A DNA stretch of 48,169 nucleotides from Perlabentimonas sp034006965 (GTDB lineage: Bacteria > Bacteroidota > Bacteroidia > Bacteroidales > Tenuifilaceae). The translations under genes and the position numbers were made by a program. The notes under the pieces were generated by a model. The model saw only the letters and a program-made list of their open reading frames with translations. It was not told the DNA's origin and searched no databases. The DNA lies in contig JAVERU010000009.1 in the NCBI GenBank assembly GCA_034006965.1, positions 1 through 48,169 of the forward strand. Direction: 5' to 3'. Position 1 is the stretch's first letter, and each line of letters starts with the position of its first letter. Positions 1 to 7,752 of the stretch are shown one piece after another.

Positions 1-71
1 GAGCCTTTGCGAATTATCCCCAGCAGCTCATCAACCTCAGATTTTGTAAGTTTGATCCTGTAATGTACCAT
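1..71 (-). CDS. IS630-type transposase, N-terminal fragment (runs off the left edge)
   Basis: The minus strand from an ATG at 71 reads MVHYRIKLTKSEVDELLGII, followed by RKG up to the window edge. This resembles the start of the helix-turn-helix region of IS630/Tc1-like transposases of Bacteroidota. Only 23 codons are visible, so neither the DDE catalytic domain nor the terminal repeats can be judged. It could equally be another helix-turn-helix protein. The flanking sequence to its right is gene-free and rich in short palindromes, which fits a mobile-element neighbourhood. Confidence 0.4.
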   Translation of the reverse strand, partial: MVHYRIKLTKSEVDELLGIIRKG

Positions 72-198
72 ATCTGCAGATTATTTTCTGCAAATATAAT
101 CAATAACTTAAAAAATACGTCATAATATACCTAACATAACACTAGACTATTAAACCGCTTTAAGTAATTGCAGTTGGTACTTGTCAACAGAAATAAAA

Positions 199-367
199 CG
201 GCTAAATTTACTGGGGTTTAGCCAAGCTCTACAATATCTGAAGTGTGAGCATTGACTTGATTATAAATATTGCCGTTGGCTAAAGCCAACGGCAAAGAGA
301 CTGCCAAGTCTGTTGGGGCTTTAGCCCCATAATATTCTGGGTGCTAACCCGTCAGCTAAAGGTGACG
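199..367. repeat. Cluster of REP-like hairpins (gene-free 72-453)
   Basis: The 380 bases between the transposase fragment and tilS hold no gene. They carry at least four short inverted repeats: 200-206/217-223 (GGCTAAA/TTTAGCC), 271-294 (perfect 11-base arms around AA, TGCCGTTGGCT/AGCCAACGGCA), 314-329 (TGGGGCT/AGCCCCA) and 350-367 (CGTCA/TGACG). Three share a GGCT..AGCC-type core with different flanks. They look like a REP-type family in different states of decay. No T-run follows, so they are not obvious terminators. Confidence 0.6.
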
Positions 368-453
368 AAAATAATTCAAGAGTTTTGTTATGAGATGAAA
401 TTGACGGAAATATGCTGACGAATGACTAAAGGGATATGGAGTAAACCCAATTA

Positions 454-1779
454 TTACACTACCTTCACCACCATAACTTTTTCTGTACTTTCATCGATTC
501 GGTAACGATTATCAATCCTAAAGCCCACAACCCAAACAATATGGCCATTCGATTCCAACACGTAAACCGATTGCTTTCGGTGAAAAGGGACTTTTTGGTC
601 CACCAGAAAATCGCTAATCTTTTTGCGTCCCTTCATACCAAACGGGATAAACCAATCGCCATCGCGCCACGGGCGGAGAGCTAGCGGAAAATGTAGCTTA
701 GCATAATCAAGCGCAGCAATACCCGATGATTTTGGAATGGTAAAACTGCTATCGTTATCAATAACTTTGAACAACAATGAAATTGGCTCCACTATTTGGG
801 CTACACCATCATCAATGTGAACCTCAATTTCATCTTTTGATACTTCTGCTTGCGAAACAATAAGCACCTCCCTATCGCGAATAAGCCTGTGTGTTGACGA
901 GTAGAATATCTTGCCAGGCTGCGAGTAGAGCGATTTTTCGATATCGATTGCCGCAGCGGGTGAAAAGCCCAGATTGGCCAGCTCCTCAACGAGAAACAGC
1001 TGGCGGAACGGATACTTAATGAGCTCCTCGATGCAGTAGTGTACCTCGTTGGGCACCTCGCTCCTAACCCTTGCTCTAAAATCGACATTCATAGCCTCAA
1101 TGGCTTGCCATGTATCGGCTAGGTGTAGCGATGTGCTATATATATTTTCGATAGCAGCAGGGTTAATTTTCTGCAGCTCGGGCAAAACATTATGACGAAT
1201 CCTGTTGCGGGCGTACTTGGTTTGGGCGTTGGACGAGTCGTTACGATAAGCAACGGCATGCTGCGCGGCGTACTCCTCTATCTCATGCTTATAGGCAAAA
1301 AGCAGCGGACGGATAATGTTATTGAATTTTGATTTTATCCCCGTAAGCCCCTTTAAGCCTGCTCCACGGGTAAGGTTAAAGAGAACCGTTTCGGCCACAT
1401 CGTTCTTGTTGTGGGCAATGGATACCAAGGTAAATCCTTTTTCGTTGCAAAGATTTGAAAACCAGCCATACCTTAGCTCGCGAGCAGCCACTTGGATAGA
1501 TATATTATTTTTGGCAGCGTACTCCGTTGTTTGAAAATGCTTTACCAATAGCTCTACCCCAAGCGTTTTGCAGGTTTTGCGAACCAGCGCCTCGTCGGCA
1601 TCCGCCTCTGAGCCTCGCAGATGAAAATTGCAGTGCGCCACGGCAAAGTTATATCCGCAGGCATTAAAAAGATGGAGCATCACCATAGAGTCGACCCCAC
1701 CGCTAACGGCTAGTAATAACTTATTTTTAGGCTCAATCAGTGATTGGTCTTCGATATATTGTTTAAACTTTTTTTTCAT
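454..1779 (-). CDS. tilS: tRNA(Ile)-lysidine synthase TilS
   Basis: This cytoplasmic enzyme attaches lysine to C34 of the CAU-anticodon tRNA-Ile, using ATP, so that the tRNA reads AUA instead of AUG. The 441-residue protein has the N-type ATP-pyrophosphatase P-loop SGGVDS at residues 26-31. Conserved family stretches follow, including HNKNDVAET and a TRGAGLKGLTGI region. The C-terminal substrate-binding domain contains RPWRDGDWFIPFGMKG and KKISDFLVDQKVP. The length is normal for the Bacteroidota form. The start lies 1 base after the pabB stop on the same strand, so the two genes are probably co-transcribed and translationally coupled. The family assignment is secure. Confidence 0.96.
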   Translation of the reverse strand: MKKKFKQYIEDQSLIEPKNKLLLAVSGGVDSMVMLHLFNACGYNFAVAHCNFHLRGSEADADEALVRKTCKTLGVELLVKHFQTTEYAAKNNISIQVAARELRYGWFSNLCNEKGFTLVSIAHNKNDVAETVLFNLTRGAGLKGLTGIKSKFNNIIRPLLFAYKHEIEEYAAQHAVAYRNDSSNAQTKYARNRIRHNVLPELQKINPAAIENIYSTSLHLADTWQAIEAMNVDFRARVRSEVPNEVHYCIEELIKYPFRQLFLVEELANLGFSPAAAIDIEKSLYSQPGKIFYSSTHRLIRDREVLIVSQAEVSKDEIEVHIDDGVAQIVEPISLLFKVIDNDSSFTIPKSSGIAALDYAKLHFPLALRPWRDGDWFIPFGMKGRKKISDFLVDQKVPFHRKQSVYVLESNGHIVWVVGFRIDNRYRIDESTEKVMVVKVV

Positions 1780-1780
1780 G

Positions 1781-3091
1781 CTAGCTTGTAGTTAAAACGT
1801 TTTCAATAGCCATTGCCTTTAACAGGCACTCGCTGTACTCCTGCTCGGGGTTCGACTTACTGGTAATAGCGCCACCAACAGAATACGATAGGTAGCGCTT
1901 GGATTTGTTGTACAGCAAGCTACGAATAACCACGTTAAAATCGGCATTACCCAGCGGGTCGATATAACCCACCGTACCCGAATACAAGCCGCGCTTGGTG
2001 CGCTCTACCTGCTCGGCAATTTGCATAGCGCTAACCTTAGGGGCACCAGTCATTGAACCCATTGGAAAGGTAGCCTTTAGCAAATCAACAATATCATAAT
2101 TAGCATTAAGATTGCATGAAACGGTAGATATTAGCTGATGAACCTGCGGAAACGGGTACACCCCGCACAGCTCATCAACGGTAACGCTTCCCCGTTGCGC
2201 CACGCGCGAAAGGTCGTTGCGCACCAAATCAACAATCATAATATTCTCGGCTCGTTCCTTGGGGTCGTTTCTGAGCTTATCGGCAAGTTGACTATCCTCC
2301 TGCGCGTTTTTGCCACGCGGGCAAGTTCCCTTTATAGGTTGCGAAATCACCCTATTGCCCTGTTTTTGCAAGTACCTCTCGGGACTGGCACAAAGAAGAA
2401 ACTTGTCATGAAATTTGCCGAATGCCGAGAAGGGTGTTGGCGATAGCTGGTTAAGCCGTAAATAGGTTTCGTACGGATTTATTCGGCATGATTGTGCGTA
2501 GAACTCCTGGCAAAGGTTCATCTCGTAAATATCTCCCCTGTGGATATGCGAAAGCACCCTATTCACGGTATCGATATACTCGTCCTTTGTAAAACGTACC
2601 CGTGTTATTATATCCTTATCATTCGGTGCGGCAACAGCAGGTTCATCCATTATGGCATCGAATAGGCTACCTGCGGTTTGCCTATTATATTTAGCTTGTG
2701 AATAATGAATATTGACAACACCATCCTGCACTGCAAATACCACTGAGGGCCTAAAGAAAAGCATCTCGGGAAAGTGAAGACCATCGGAATTGTTAGAGGT
2801 TAACCTCTCTACCTCATTCTTTAAGTCGTACCCCAGGTAACCAAAAAGCCAATCGTTTTGGGCAGTAGCCTCACGTAGCTCATCAAAATAATTCTTGTCG
2901 GGTACAACAAGGCTTTCGGCGCCAAATGCGGCAAGCACCTCATACCGGCTGTGGGGCGTGTACGCATCGCAGGTAAGCATTTCGGAATTGCTACGAAGTA
3001 CCAGCGCATATCGCTCATTTTGAATCCAACGGCAAAGCTGGTCGGCAAAGCGTGCTACTTTTTTTATGGGGATTGAAATGGTACCTCTCAT
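1781..3091 (-). CDS. pabB: Aminodeoxychorismate synthase component I (PabB)
   Basis: The protein converts chorismate to 4-amino-4-deoxychorismate for folate synthesis, taking ammonia from a PabA glutaminase partner that is not in this window. The 436 residues form a chorismate-binding domain. PIKGTCPRG spans 252-260, with Lys254 at the PabB nucleophile position; anthranilate synthase has Ala there, which separates PabB from TrpE. Further family motifs are IMIVDLVRNDL, a TFPMGSMTGAPK stretch and GLYSGTVGY. The N-terminal tryptophan-binding-type domain is shortened, as is common in PabB of this phylum. It is the first gene of a pair with tilS and is divergent from the MarR gene, sharing an 84-base upstream region. 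Confidence 0.93.
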   Translation of the reverse strand: MRGTISIPIKKVARFADQLCRWIQNERYALVLRSNSEMLTCDAYTPHSRYEVLAAFGAESLVVPDKNYFDELREATAQNDWLFGYLGYDLKNEVERLTSNNSDGLHFPEMLFFRPSVVFAVQDGVVNIHYSQAKYNRQTAGSLFDAIMDEPAVAAPNDKDIITRVRFTKDEYIDTVNRVLSHIHRGDIYEMNLCQEFYAQSCRINPYETYLRLNQLSPTPFSAFGKFHDKFLLCASPERYLQKQGNRVISQPIKGTCPRGKNAQEDSQLADKLRNDPKERAENIMIVDLVRNDLSRVAQRGSVTVDELCGVYPFPQVHQLISTVSCNLNANYDIVDLLKATFPMGSMTGAPKVSAMQIAEQVERTKRGLYSGTVGYIDPLGNADFNVVIRSLLYNKSKRYLSYSVGGAITSKSNPEQEYSECLLKAMAIENVLTTS

Positions 3092-3124
3092 ACCGCAAAG
3101 ATAGGCAGAATTTGAGTTCGGCTC

Positions 3125-3176
3125 TAGCGCTATAAATTTTTCTTACTTTTGCTGATATAAAATTGATTTAGCGCTA
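3125..3176. promoter_or_regulatory. Two TAGCGCTA palindromes bracketing the marR promoter (candidate operator)
   Basis: The 8-base palindrome TAGCGCTA occurs at 3125-3132 and again at 3169-3176, where it touches the A of the ATG at 3176. The copies are 44 bases apart, close to four helical turns. Between them lies TACTTTTG (3144-3151), a perfect match to the Bacteroidota -7 consensus TAnnTTTG. MarR dimers usually bind palindromes and repress their own gene. Function is inferred. Confidence 0.5.
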
Positions 3177-3607
3177 TGTTTCCAACCACAAAATCGTTTG
3201 TTTACACGCTTACGCGCGTATCCTCAAAGTACAGAACAGAGCTTGCCCAAAACTTGGCAGCCAAAGGGTTTGCCGATGTTACGCCCGATTACTGGATTGT
3301 GCTAGAGTGGCTTTGGGAGGAGGATAATATTACCATTGGCCAGCTGGCCAAGCGCACCAGCAAGGACAATGCAGCCATATCGCGAATAGTTGATGGTATG
3401 GAGCGCAACGACCTGGTGAATCGTGTGGCTAGTGCCACCGACAAGCGCTCCTATCAAATTGTGCTAACCAAGTACGCCAAGGGAATAGTTGAGCAGCTTA
3501 AGGCCATTGAGGAAGCAACGCTGCAAAAAGCAACAGCAGGACTAAACCCCATTGAGGTAAAAGAACTTATCCGTATGCTTGAGCATCTTTACGAAAAGCT
3601 AGATTAA
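3176..3607 (+). CDS. MarR family transcriptional regulator
   Basis: The 143-residue protein has the MarR winged-helix layout. An N-terminal dimerisation helix is followed by a helix-turn-helix around residues 55-80 (GQLAKRTSKDNAAISRIVDGM), then a wing with DKRSYQIVLT, where the Asp-Arg pair is the usual wing-tip signature, then C-terminal dimerisation helices. The ligand and targets cannot be read from sequence. It stands alone, divergent from pabB and convergent with fabG, and is bracketed upstream by two identical palindromes that suggest autoregulation. Its stop codon is inside the left arm of the bidirectional terminator that follows. Confidence 0.88.
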   Translation: MFPTTKSFVYTLTRVSSKYRTELAQNLAAKGFADVTPDYWIVLEWLWEEDNITIGQLAKRTSKDNAAISRIVDGMERNDLVNRVASATDKRSYQIVLTKYAKGIVEQLKAIEEATLQKATAGLNPIEVKELIRMLEHLYEKLD

Positions 3608-3643
3608 ACAAGGGCGTAAGCCAATGGTTTACGCCCTTGTTTA
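3605..3643. terminator. Bidirectional intrinsic terminator between marR and fabG
   Basis: Perfect 15-base arms at 3605-3619 and 3629-3643 flank a 9-base loop. The stem centre is GC-rich (AAGGGCG/CGCCCTT) and the ends are AT-rich, so it can act on both strands for the two convergent genes. The marR stop codon (3605-3607) forms the outer end of the stem. Confidence 0.85.
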
Positions 3644-3665
3644 TAAATTTATACAAACCAATACT

Positions 3666-4412
3666 CTAGGTGTTCATTGCACCGCAAACGCTGATAACCT
3701 GTCCGCTGATATAGCTAGACATCTCTGAGCCAAGGTAAACGCAAACATCGGCAACATCCTCGGGGGTGCCGCCACGCTTCAGAGGAATCTTTTCAATCCA
3801 TTCGTTGCGAACCTCCTCGGGTAGCTTATGAGTCATTTCGGTAATGATAAAGCCAGGTGCGATGGCGTTGCAACGTATGTTGCGTGAGCCCAATTCGCGA
3901 GCCACCGACTTGGTGAAACCAATAATACCAGCCTTTGAGGCCGAGTAGTTTGCCTGGCCAGCATTGCCCGATACGCCAACAACTGAACTCATATTGATAA
4001 TTGAACCCGACTTCTGCTTAAGCATATACTTTTGGGCAGCCTTGGTTAGGTTGAAAACCGATTTTAGGTTAACGTTCATTACCAAATCCCACTGCTCCTC
4101 GGTCATGCGCATTAGTAGCGTATCGCGGGTAATGCCAGCATTGTTCACCAGTATATCGATGCGACCAAAATCTTTCACAATCTCATCAACCATGGCTTGC
4201 GATGCCTCAAAGTTGCTGGCATCGGAAACGTAACCCTTAGCCTTTACGCCCATGGCGTTAAGCTCCTTCTCAAGATTTTGGAAATTCTCATCGGCATTCA
4301 TATCAGAAAATGCCACGTTGGCACCATGCTGGGCAAATGCAATGGCTATAGCACGACCAATACCGCGCGCACCGCCAGTAACTAAACCTGTTTTTCCTTC
4401 GAGTAGTTTCAT
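3666..4412 (-). CDS. fabG: 3-oxoacyl-[ACP] reductase FabG (SDR family)
   Basis: This enzyme performs the NADPH-dependent reduction of 3-oxoacyl-ACP in type II fatty acid synthesis. The 248 residues form a classical short-chain dehydrogenase: TGGARGIG at 12-19 for the cofactor, NNAG at 90-93, and the catalytic Ser143, Tyr156 and Lys160 (NYSASK). The C-terminus (ISGQVISVCGAMNT) matches FabG, where GG is usual for the CG seen here. It is not next to acpP or fabF, so the acyl substrate is inferred from overall similarity and another SDR role is possible. Upstream there is a TACCTTTG box on the minus strand. Confidence 0.87.
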   Translation of the reverse strand: MKLLEGKTGLVTGGARGIGRAIAIAFAQHGANVAFSDMNADENFQNLEKELNAMGVKAKGYVSDASNFEASQAMVDEIVKDFGRIDILVNNAGITRDTLLMRMTEEQWDLVMNVNLKSVFNLTKAAQKYMLKQKSGSIINMSSVVGVSGNAGQANYSASKAGIIGFTKSVARELGSRNIRCNAIAPGFIITEMTHKLPEEVRNEWIEKIPLKRGGTPEDVADVCVYLGSEMSSYISGQVISVCGAMNT

Positions 4413-4439
4413 AATATAGTGTTAAGTTGATTTCGGCTA

Positions 4440-4447
4440 CAAAGGTA
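4440..4447 (-). promoter_or_regulatory. -7 promoter element of fabG
   Basis: TACCTTTG on the minus strand, 28 bases upstream of the fabG ATG, matches the Bacteroidota consensus TAnnTTTG exactly. No convincing TTTG -33 element is visible. Confidence 0.5.
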
Positions 4448-4519
4448 AAAAAAGATTAGAAATTTAAACGAGGGTTAAACGTTCGTAGAAATAGTGGCTA
4501 AAATTTGAGGTTAATTGAT

Positions 4520-4627
4520 TGACCCTGCCTTTGCCGGCAAGCAGGCTGCCATCCCTGCCTGTCAGCCGACAGGGTCTGAAGATCCCTACCAAGGGTAGGT
4601 AAACCTGCCAAAGGTAGTTAAAATGGC
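4520..4627. repeat. Palindrome-rich spacer (CTGCC/GGCAG family)
   Basis: The segment carries several partly overlapping inverted repeats built from CCTGCC and GGCAGG, for example around CTTTGCCGGCAAG, CTGTCAGCCGACAG and CTACCAAGGGTAG. The same CTGCC..GGCAG unit recurs inside the neighbouring 16-base tandem array and just after it. No gene is visible. It looks like clustered or degenerate REP-type elements. Confidence 0.55.
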
Positions 4628-4660
4628 AGCGTCAATTGAATTTAGAGTTTAGAGTCTGGA

Positions 4661-4870
4661 GTGATTGGATGATTGAGTGATTGGATGATTGAGTGATTGG
4701 ATGATTGAGTGATTGGATGATTGAGTGATTGGATGATTGAGTGATTGGATGATTGAGTGATTGGATGATTGAGTGCCTGCCTGCCTCTGGCAGGATTGGA
4801 TGATTGAGTGCCTGCCTGCCTCTGGCAGGATTGGATGATTGAGTGATTGGATGATTGAGTGATTGGATGA
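4661..4870. repeat. 16-base minisatellite with two nested palindromic inserts
   Basis: The unit GATTGGATGATTGAGT is repeated head to tail about eleven times, almost without mismatch. At 4775-4793 and 4810-4828 the array is interrupted by the same 19-base insert, which contains CTGCC-TCT-GGCAG and sits between the same unit bases both times. Long open frames through the array, giving Asn/His/Ser/Ile/Gln-rich peptides, arise because 16-base units cycle through all frames without a stop. They are not genes. A single exact copy of the unit recurs at 12211-12226. Confidence 0.9.
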
Positions 4871-4947
4871 CCCTGCCTTTGCTGGCAGGCAGGCTGACAG
4901 CGTGATTAAAGGAATTGTTCTCATTATTTTTTGATTCATTTTTATAT

Positions 4948-5346
4948 TTAACAATGCAGATGCACCCTGCTGAGATACATTTGACCGAGTTGCAACCCCG
5001 GCCGAACGGGATTGTGGTCTACAAGAATCTGCCTGAAGTGAAGCGGAATTTCATGCTCCTTGCAGTATCGTTGCATAAACTACTCGTCGGCTTTGTAGGG
5101 CATATCCGATGCCTGAACATAACAAACCTCAATACAAAACTTTTCCGGTAAGATTTTGTTTAGATGTATAAGCAAATCAAGCAATGCATAGGTATCCTTA
5201 CCACCCGAAATGCCAACCATTACCCCGTCGTCCCTTTCGATAAGCTGGTAGCTATAGATAGCCGACTTTACTTTATTCTCGAGTATATTGACGAAGTTGG
5301 CATTGCGGGGATTAGAAATCATCTGGGAAAAATTACTTTTTCGCAA
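4948..5346 (-). pseudogene. Broken TtcA-like PP-loop protein (nonsense codon and missing C-terminal half)
   Basis: From the ATG at 5346, 88 residues run to a TAG at 5080-5082. They contain the PP-loop SGGKDT and the family stretch VQASDMPYKADE. In the same frame beyond the TAG the protein-like sequence goes on (FMQRYCKEHEIPLHFRQILV) until a TAA at 4948. That is where a TtcA family member should continue, so one codon appears to have become amber. The rest of the enzyme is absent: the CxxC cluster ligands, the GHH..D region and the C-terminal domain. The 16-base repeat array begins a little further on. The start overlaps the cysteine desulfidase stop by 14 bases, so the intact ancestor was translationally coupled to it. 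TtcA enzymes thiolate C32 of tRNA; this copy should be inactive. Confidence 0.75.
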
Positions 5347-6628
5347 CCATTATCTGCAGTAGCAGCTCATCGGTATGAACCATTCCTTTAGAACCCACCA
5401 GACCAAGATTCTGGATGGTTTTTTCCACATCATCCTCAATAATACCATCGTTGGATGAGATAACAATGTCCTCGAGGGCAAGCAAGGCTGATTGTATTGC
5501 AGAACCTACCCCGGAACTCACCTTTAGGGCGCAGCCCTCCTTGGCGCCATCGCAAATCATCCCAGTTACGTTGCCAATCATATTTTTTATGGTATAGCCC
5601 ATCTCCTTGCTGCCACCACCCATAAGGTAACAAACCCCACAACCAGCGCCAGCAGCAGCCACCACGCAACCGCATAGAGCCGATAATCGACCCAAATATC
5701 GTTTGATATGGATTGCCGTTAGATGAGAGAGCACCAATGCCCTGGCAAGTTTTTCGCGGTTGGTTTTTAGCCTCTGTGCTGTGGAATATACGGGCAGGGT
5801 TGCAGTAATGCCCTGATTACCACTTCCCGAGTTACTCATAACTGGCATGGGGCAACCAGCCATTCGAGCATCGCTAGCTGCAGCAGTAAGCAGCATGGCA
5901 TTATTCATCAAATCATCGGAAAGCACACCGCTGTCGACATACTTTTTAAGCTTCTTGCCCACCATTAACCCGTAATCATTTTTTAGCCCCTCTTGGGCTA
6001 TCTTTAGGTTGTAATCAACGGTTTGGAGAATAAACTCGATATCGGCAAACGGCGCTGTGGTAGAAAAGTTAAAAATCTCATCGATAGACAACGAAACAAA
6101 GACAATGCCTGGTTTGCCTGAGTTCTCATTTGTTGATCCACTCACCTCGGCATTACATTCAAGAACGTTGCCATTAAGCTCAACTTTGGAAATATTTGAA
6201 TGCCTTGTGGTTATAGTCGCTTTGGCAACATTACCATTTGAGCCAGAACAAATAGCCTCGATATAGAGTATTTCTGTATCCTTTTTAACTCCAACTTTCA
6301 CCCTATTCTCTCTCACCATTTGCTTGGCCTGCTCCACGGACTTAACGTCAACGCCTTTGAGCACCTCGAGGCAATCGGATGATTTTCCGTAAACGGCTCC
6401 TAGAGCTGCAGCAATGGGCAAACCAGTCATCCCTGTTCCTGGAATCCCCACTCCCATTCCATTCTTGAAAATATTTGGGCTCAAGAAAAGTTCAACCTGT
6501 TCGGGCGTTTCTTGCAGCACCTCGCGGGCCTTTGCCACAGCAAGGGCAACGGCAATGGGTTCGGTACAACCTAGGGCAGGAACTACCTCGGTTTTAAGCA
6601 AATCGATATACGCTTGGAATGTTTGCAT
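5333..6628 (-). CDS. L-cysteine desulfidase family protein (CyuA/YhaM, UPF0597)
   Basis: Members of this family are oxygen-labile [4Fe-4S] enzymes that split L-cysteine into pyruvate, ammonia and sulfide; they are often annotated as serine dehydratase alpha family. The 431 residues are full length. Visible signatures are GCTEPIAVALAVAKA near the N-terminus, NIFKNGMGVGIPGTGMTG, NSGSGNQGITATLPV and a Cys-rich stretch LCGCVVAAAGAGCGVCYLMGG that can supply cluster ligands. The next gene on the strand is a broken TtcA-like PP-loop gene overlapping by 14 bases, a pairing of sulfide release with thiolation. A minus-strand TACTTTTG box lies upstream. Serine as substrate cannot be excluded. Confidence 0.87.
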   Translation of the reverse strand: MQTFQAYIDLLKTEVVPALGCTEPIAVALAVAKAREVLQETPEQVELFLSPNIFKNGMGVGIPGTGMTGLPIAAALGAVYGKSSDCLEVLKGVDVKSVEQAKQMVRENRVKVGVKKDTEILYIEAICSGSNGNVAKATITTRHSNISKVELNGNVLECNAEVSGSTNENSGKPGIVFVSLSIDEIFNFSTTAPFADIEFILQTVDYNLKIAQEGLKNDYGLMVGKKLKKYVDSGVLSDDLMNNAMLLTAAASDARMAGCPMPVMSNSGSGNQGITATLPVYSTAQRLKTNREKLARALVLSHLTAIHIKRYLGRLSALCGCVVAAAGAGCGVCYLMGGGSKEMGYTIKNMIGNVTGMICDGAKEGCALKVSSGVGSAIQSALLALEDIVISSNDGIIEDDVEKTIQNLGLVGSKGMVHTDELLLQIMVAKK

Positions 6629-6662
6629 TTTGCCACAATTTTTGAATGATGAGATAATATGG

Positions 6663-6670
6663 CAAAAGTA
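6663..6670 (-). promoter_or_regulatory. -7 promoter element of the cysteine desulfidase gene
   Basis: TACTTTTG on the minus strand, 35 bases upstream of the ATG at 6628, matches TAnnTTTG. Confidence 0.45.
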
Positions 6671-6825
6671 TTAACATGTATAAAAAAATACATGCTAATT
6701 GTCAGGAGAATAAGGTGTTTTTAAGCATCTAAATGATAAACTCGGGCTACAACTCGATCATTGTAACCCTTATACCTGTGTATGGTTGCTGAATGGTTCG
6801 ATAAGCTCACTAACCACCCGATGAA

Positions 6826-6845
6826 GAACGGTTGCTGAACCGTTC
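6826..6845. repeat. Short inverted repeat in the spacer 6629-6902
   Basis: GAACGGTT-GCTG-AACCGTTC is a perfect hairpin. A related degenerate stretch (GGTTGCTGAATGGTTCG) precedes it at about 6784-6800. The pattern resembles dispersed short repeats rather than a terminator, since no T-run follows on either strand. Confidence 0.5.
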
Positions 6846-6902
6846 GGTAAATAATACGCCGATCCAAGGGATGCGCTAGCACTGCACCTATCGAAGCTCC
6901 TC

Positions 6903-7592
6903 CTACTGCTCTATAATTGTTGCGCCTATACCTGTCTGGATGCGCTTCTCCAAGGTCGACTTGGAGTAGGTTAGCGAGCCACCTGTTCGCACATTGGCCT
7001 CTATGAGCTCATTGGCAAAAACCTTGGCCACACCCCGCGAGCCTACGGAAACAAAAGCGCTATCGGCATCCAGTGCAGCTGCCGAAAGAATTCCTGCATT
7101 GCGAACCTGCGCTTCGTAAGAACCCACCTTGCCACCTAACCGAATTGAGCCGCCAGCACCAGCAGCTAGATCAAGGGTCTTTAGATTTACCTCGGCATCA
7201 ATTTGAGCATTTGTTGTAGCAGTAAAAGTTATCTTATTACCTGATATTGTATCCTGAAAGCTAACACGTGCCGAGGAGGTAGCGTCAACCTCCCAAAGCT
7301 GGGTGTACGATAAATAGACCTCAACCGTATAATCACGATAAATCCCTCTGCTTAGACCAACGTGCAGCGTTTTACCTTTCACCTCAACTTCAACATGCTC
7401 AATATCAATACCACGAGCAACTATCTTGGCCTCGTGCTTATCGCCCTTGGTGGGGTACACGTTTACACTATTGGTCACCTTTAGCTTATCGAATGGGCTT
7501 AATTCCAACACCTGGTTGAAATCTTGCGAGAAAACTTGTGAAAGCGTAAGGGTTATAAATATCGCAAAAACCATTATCTTTTTCATATACAA
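6903..7592 (-). CDS. Exported head-GIN domain protein (DUF2807)
   Basis: The 229-residue protein begins with a signal peptide (MYMKKIMVFAIFITLTLSQVFSQ, cleavage after about residue 23). It then consists of repeated beta-strand segments of the putative auto-transporter adhesin head-GIN (DUF2807) type: FDKLKVTNSVNVYP near the start, then Gly/Ala-rich strands such as LDLAAGAGGSIRLGG and VRNAGILSAAALDADSA. These form a right-handed beta-helix exported to the periplasm or surface. The molecular function of the family is unknown. It is a single gene, divergent from msrB. Confidence 0.82.
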   Translation of the reverse strand: MYMKKIMVFAIFITLTLSQVFSQDFNQVLELSPFDKLKVTNSVNVYPTKGDKHEAKIVARGIDIEHVEVEVKGKTLHVGLSRGIYRDYTVEVYLSYTQLWEVDATSSARVSFQDTISGNKITFTATTNAQIDAEVNLKTLDLAAGAGGSIRLGGKVGSYEAQVRNAGILSAAALDADSAFVSVGSRGVAKVFANELIEANVRTGGSLTYSKSTLEKRIQTGIGATIIEQ

Positions 7593-7752
7593 ATATTTAC
7601 GGTTAAAAAATTAGCATATAATTATAACCCTAAAGGTAGGTGGTTATTGCTAAAGCGTAGTAATTATTTTTGATGATATTGATTAATGCTAACAGTATTT
7701 AACGTGAACAAAAAACGGCAATTCCTGTTAATCAAGTAGTAAAAGGGATAAT

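Noticed and set aside
4661..4870. CRISPR array
   Set aside because: Units of 16 bases follow each other without unique spacers, and no cas genes are near.
4649..4954. Minus-strand frame coding an Asn/His/Ser/Ile/Gln repeat protein
   Set aside because: It is only the translation of the 16-base minisatellite; composition and period follow the DNA repeat, and it runs into the pseudogene remnant.
4915..5151. Plus-strand 78-residue frame opposite the TtcA-like remnant
   Set aside because: It overlaps the recognisable pseudogene on the other strand and has no family resemblance.
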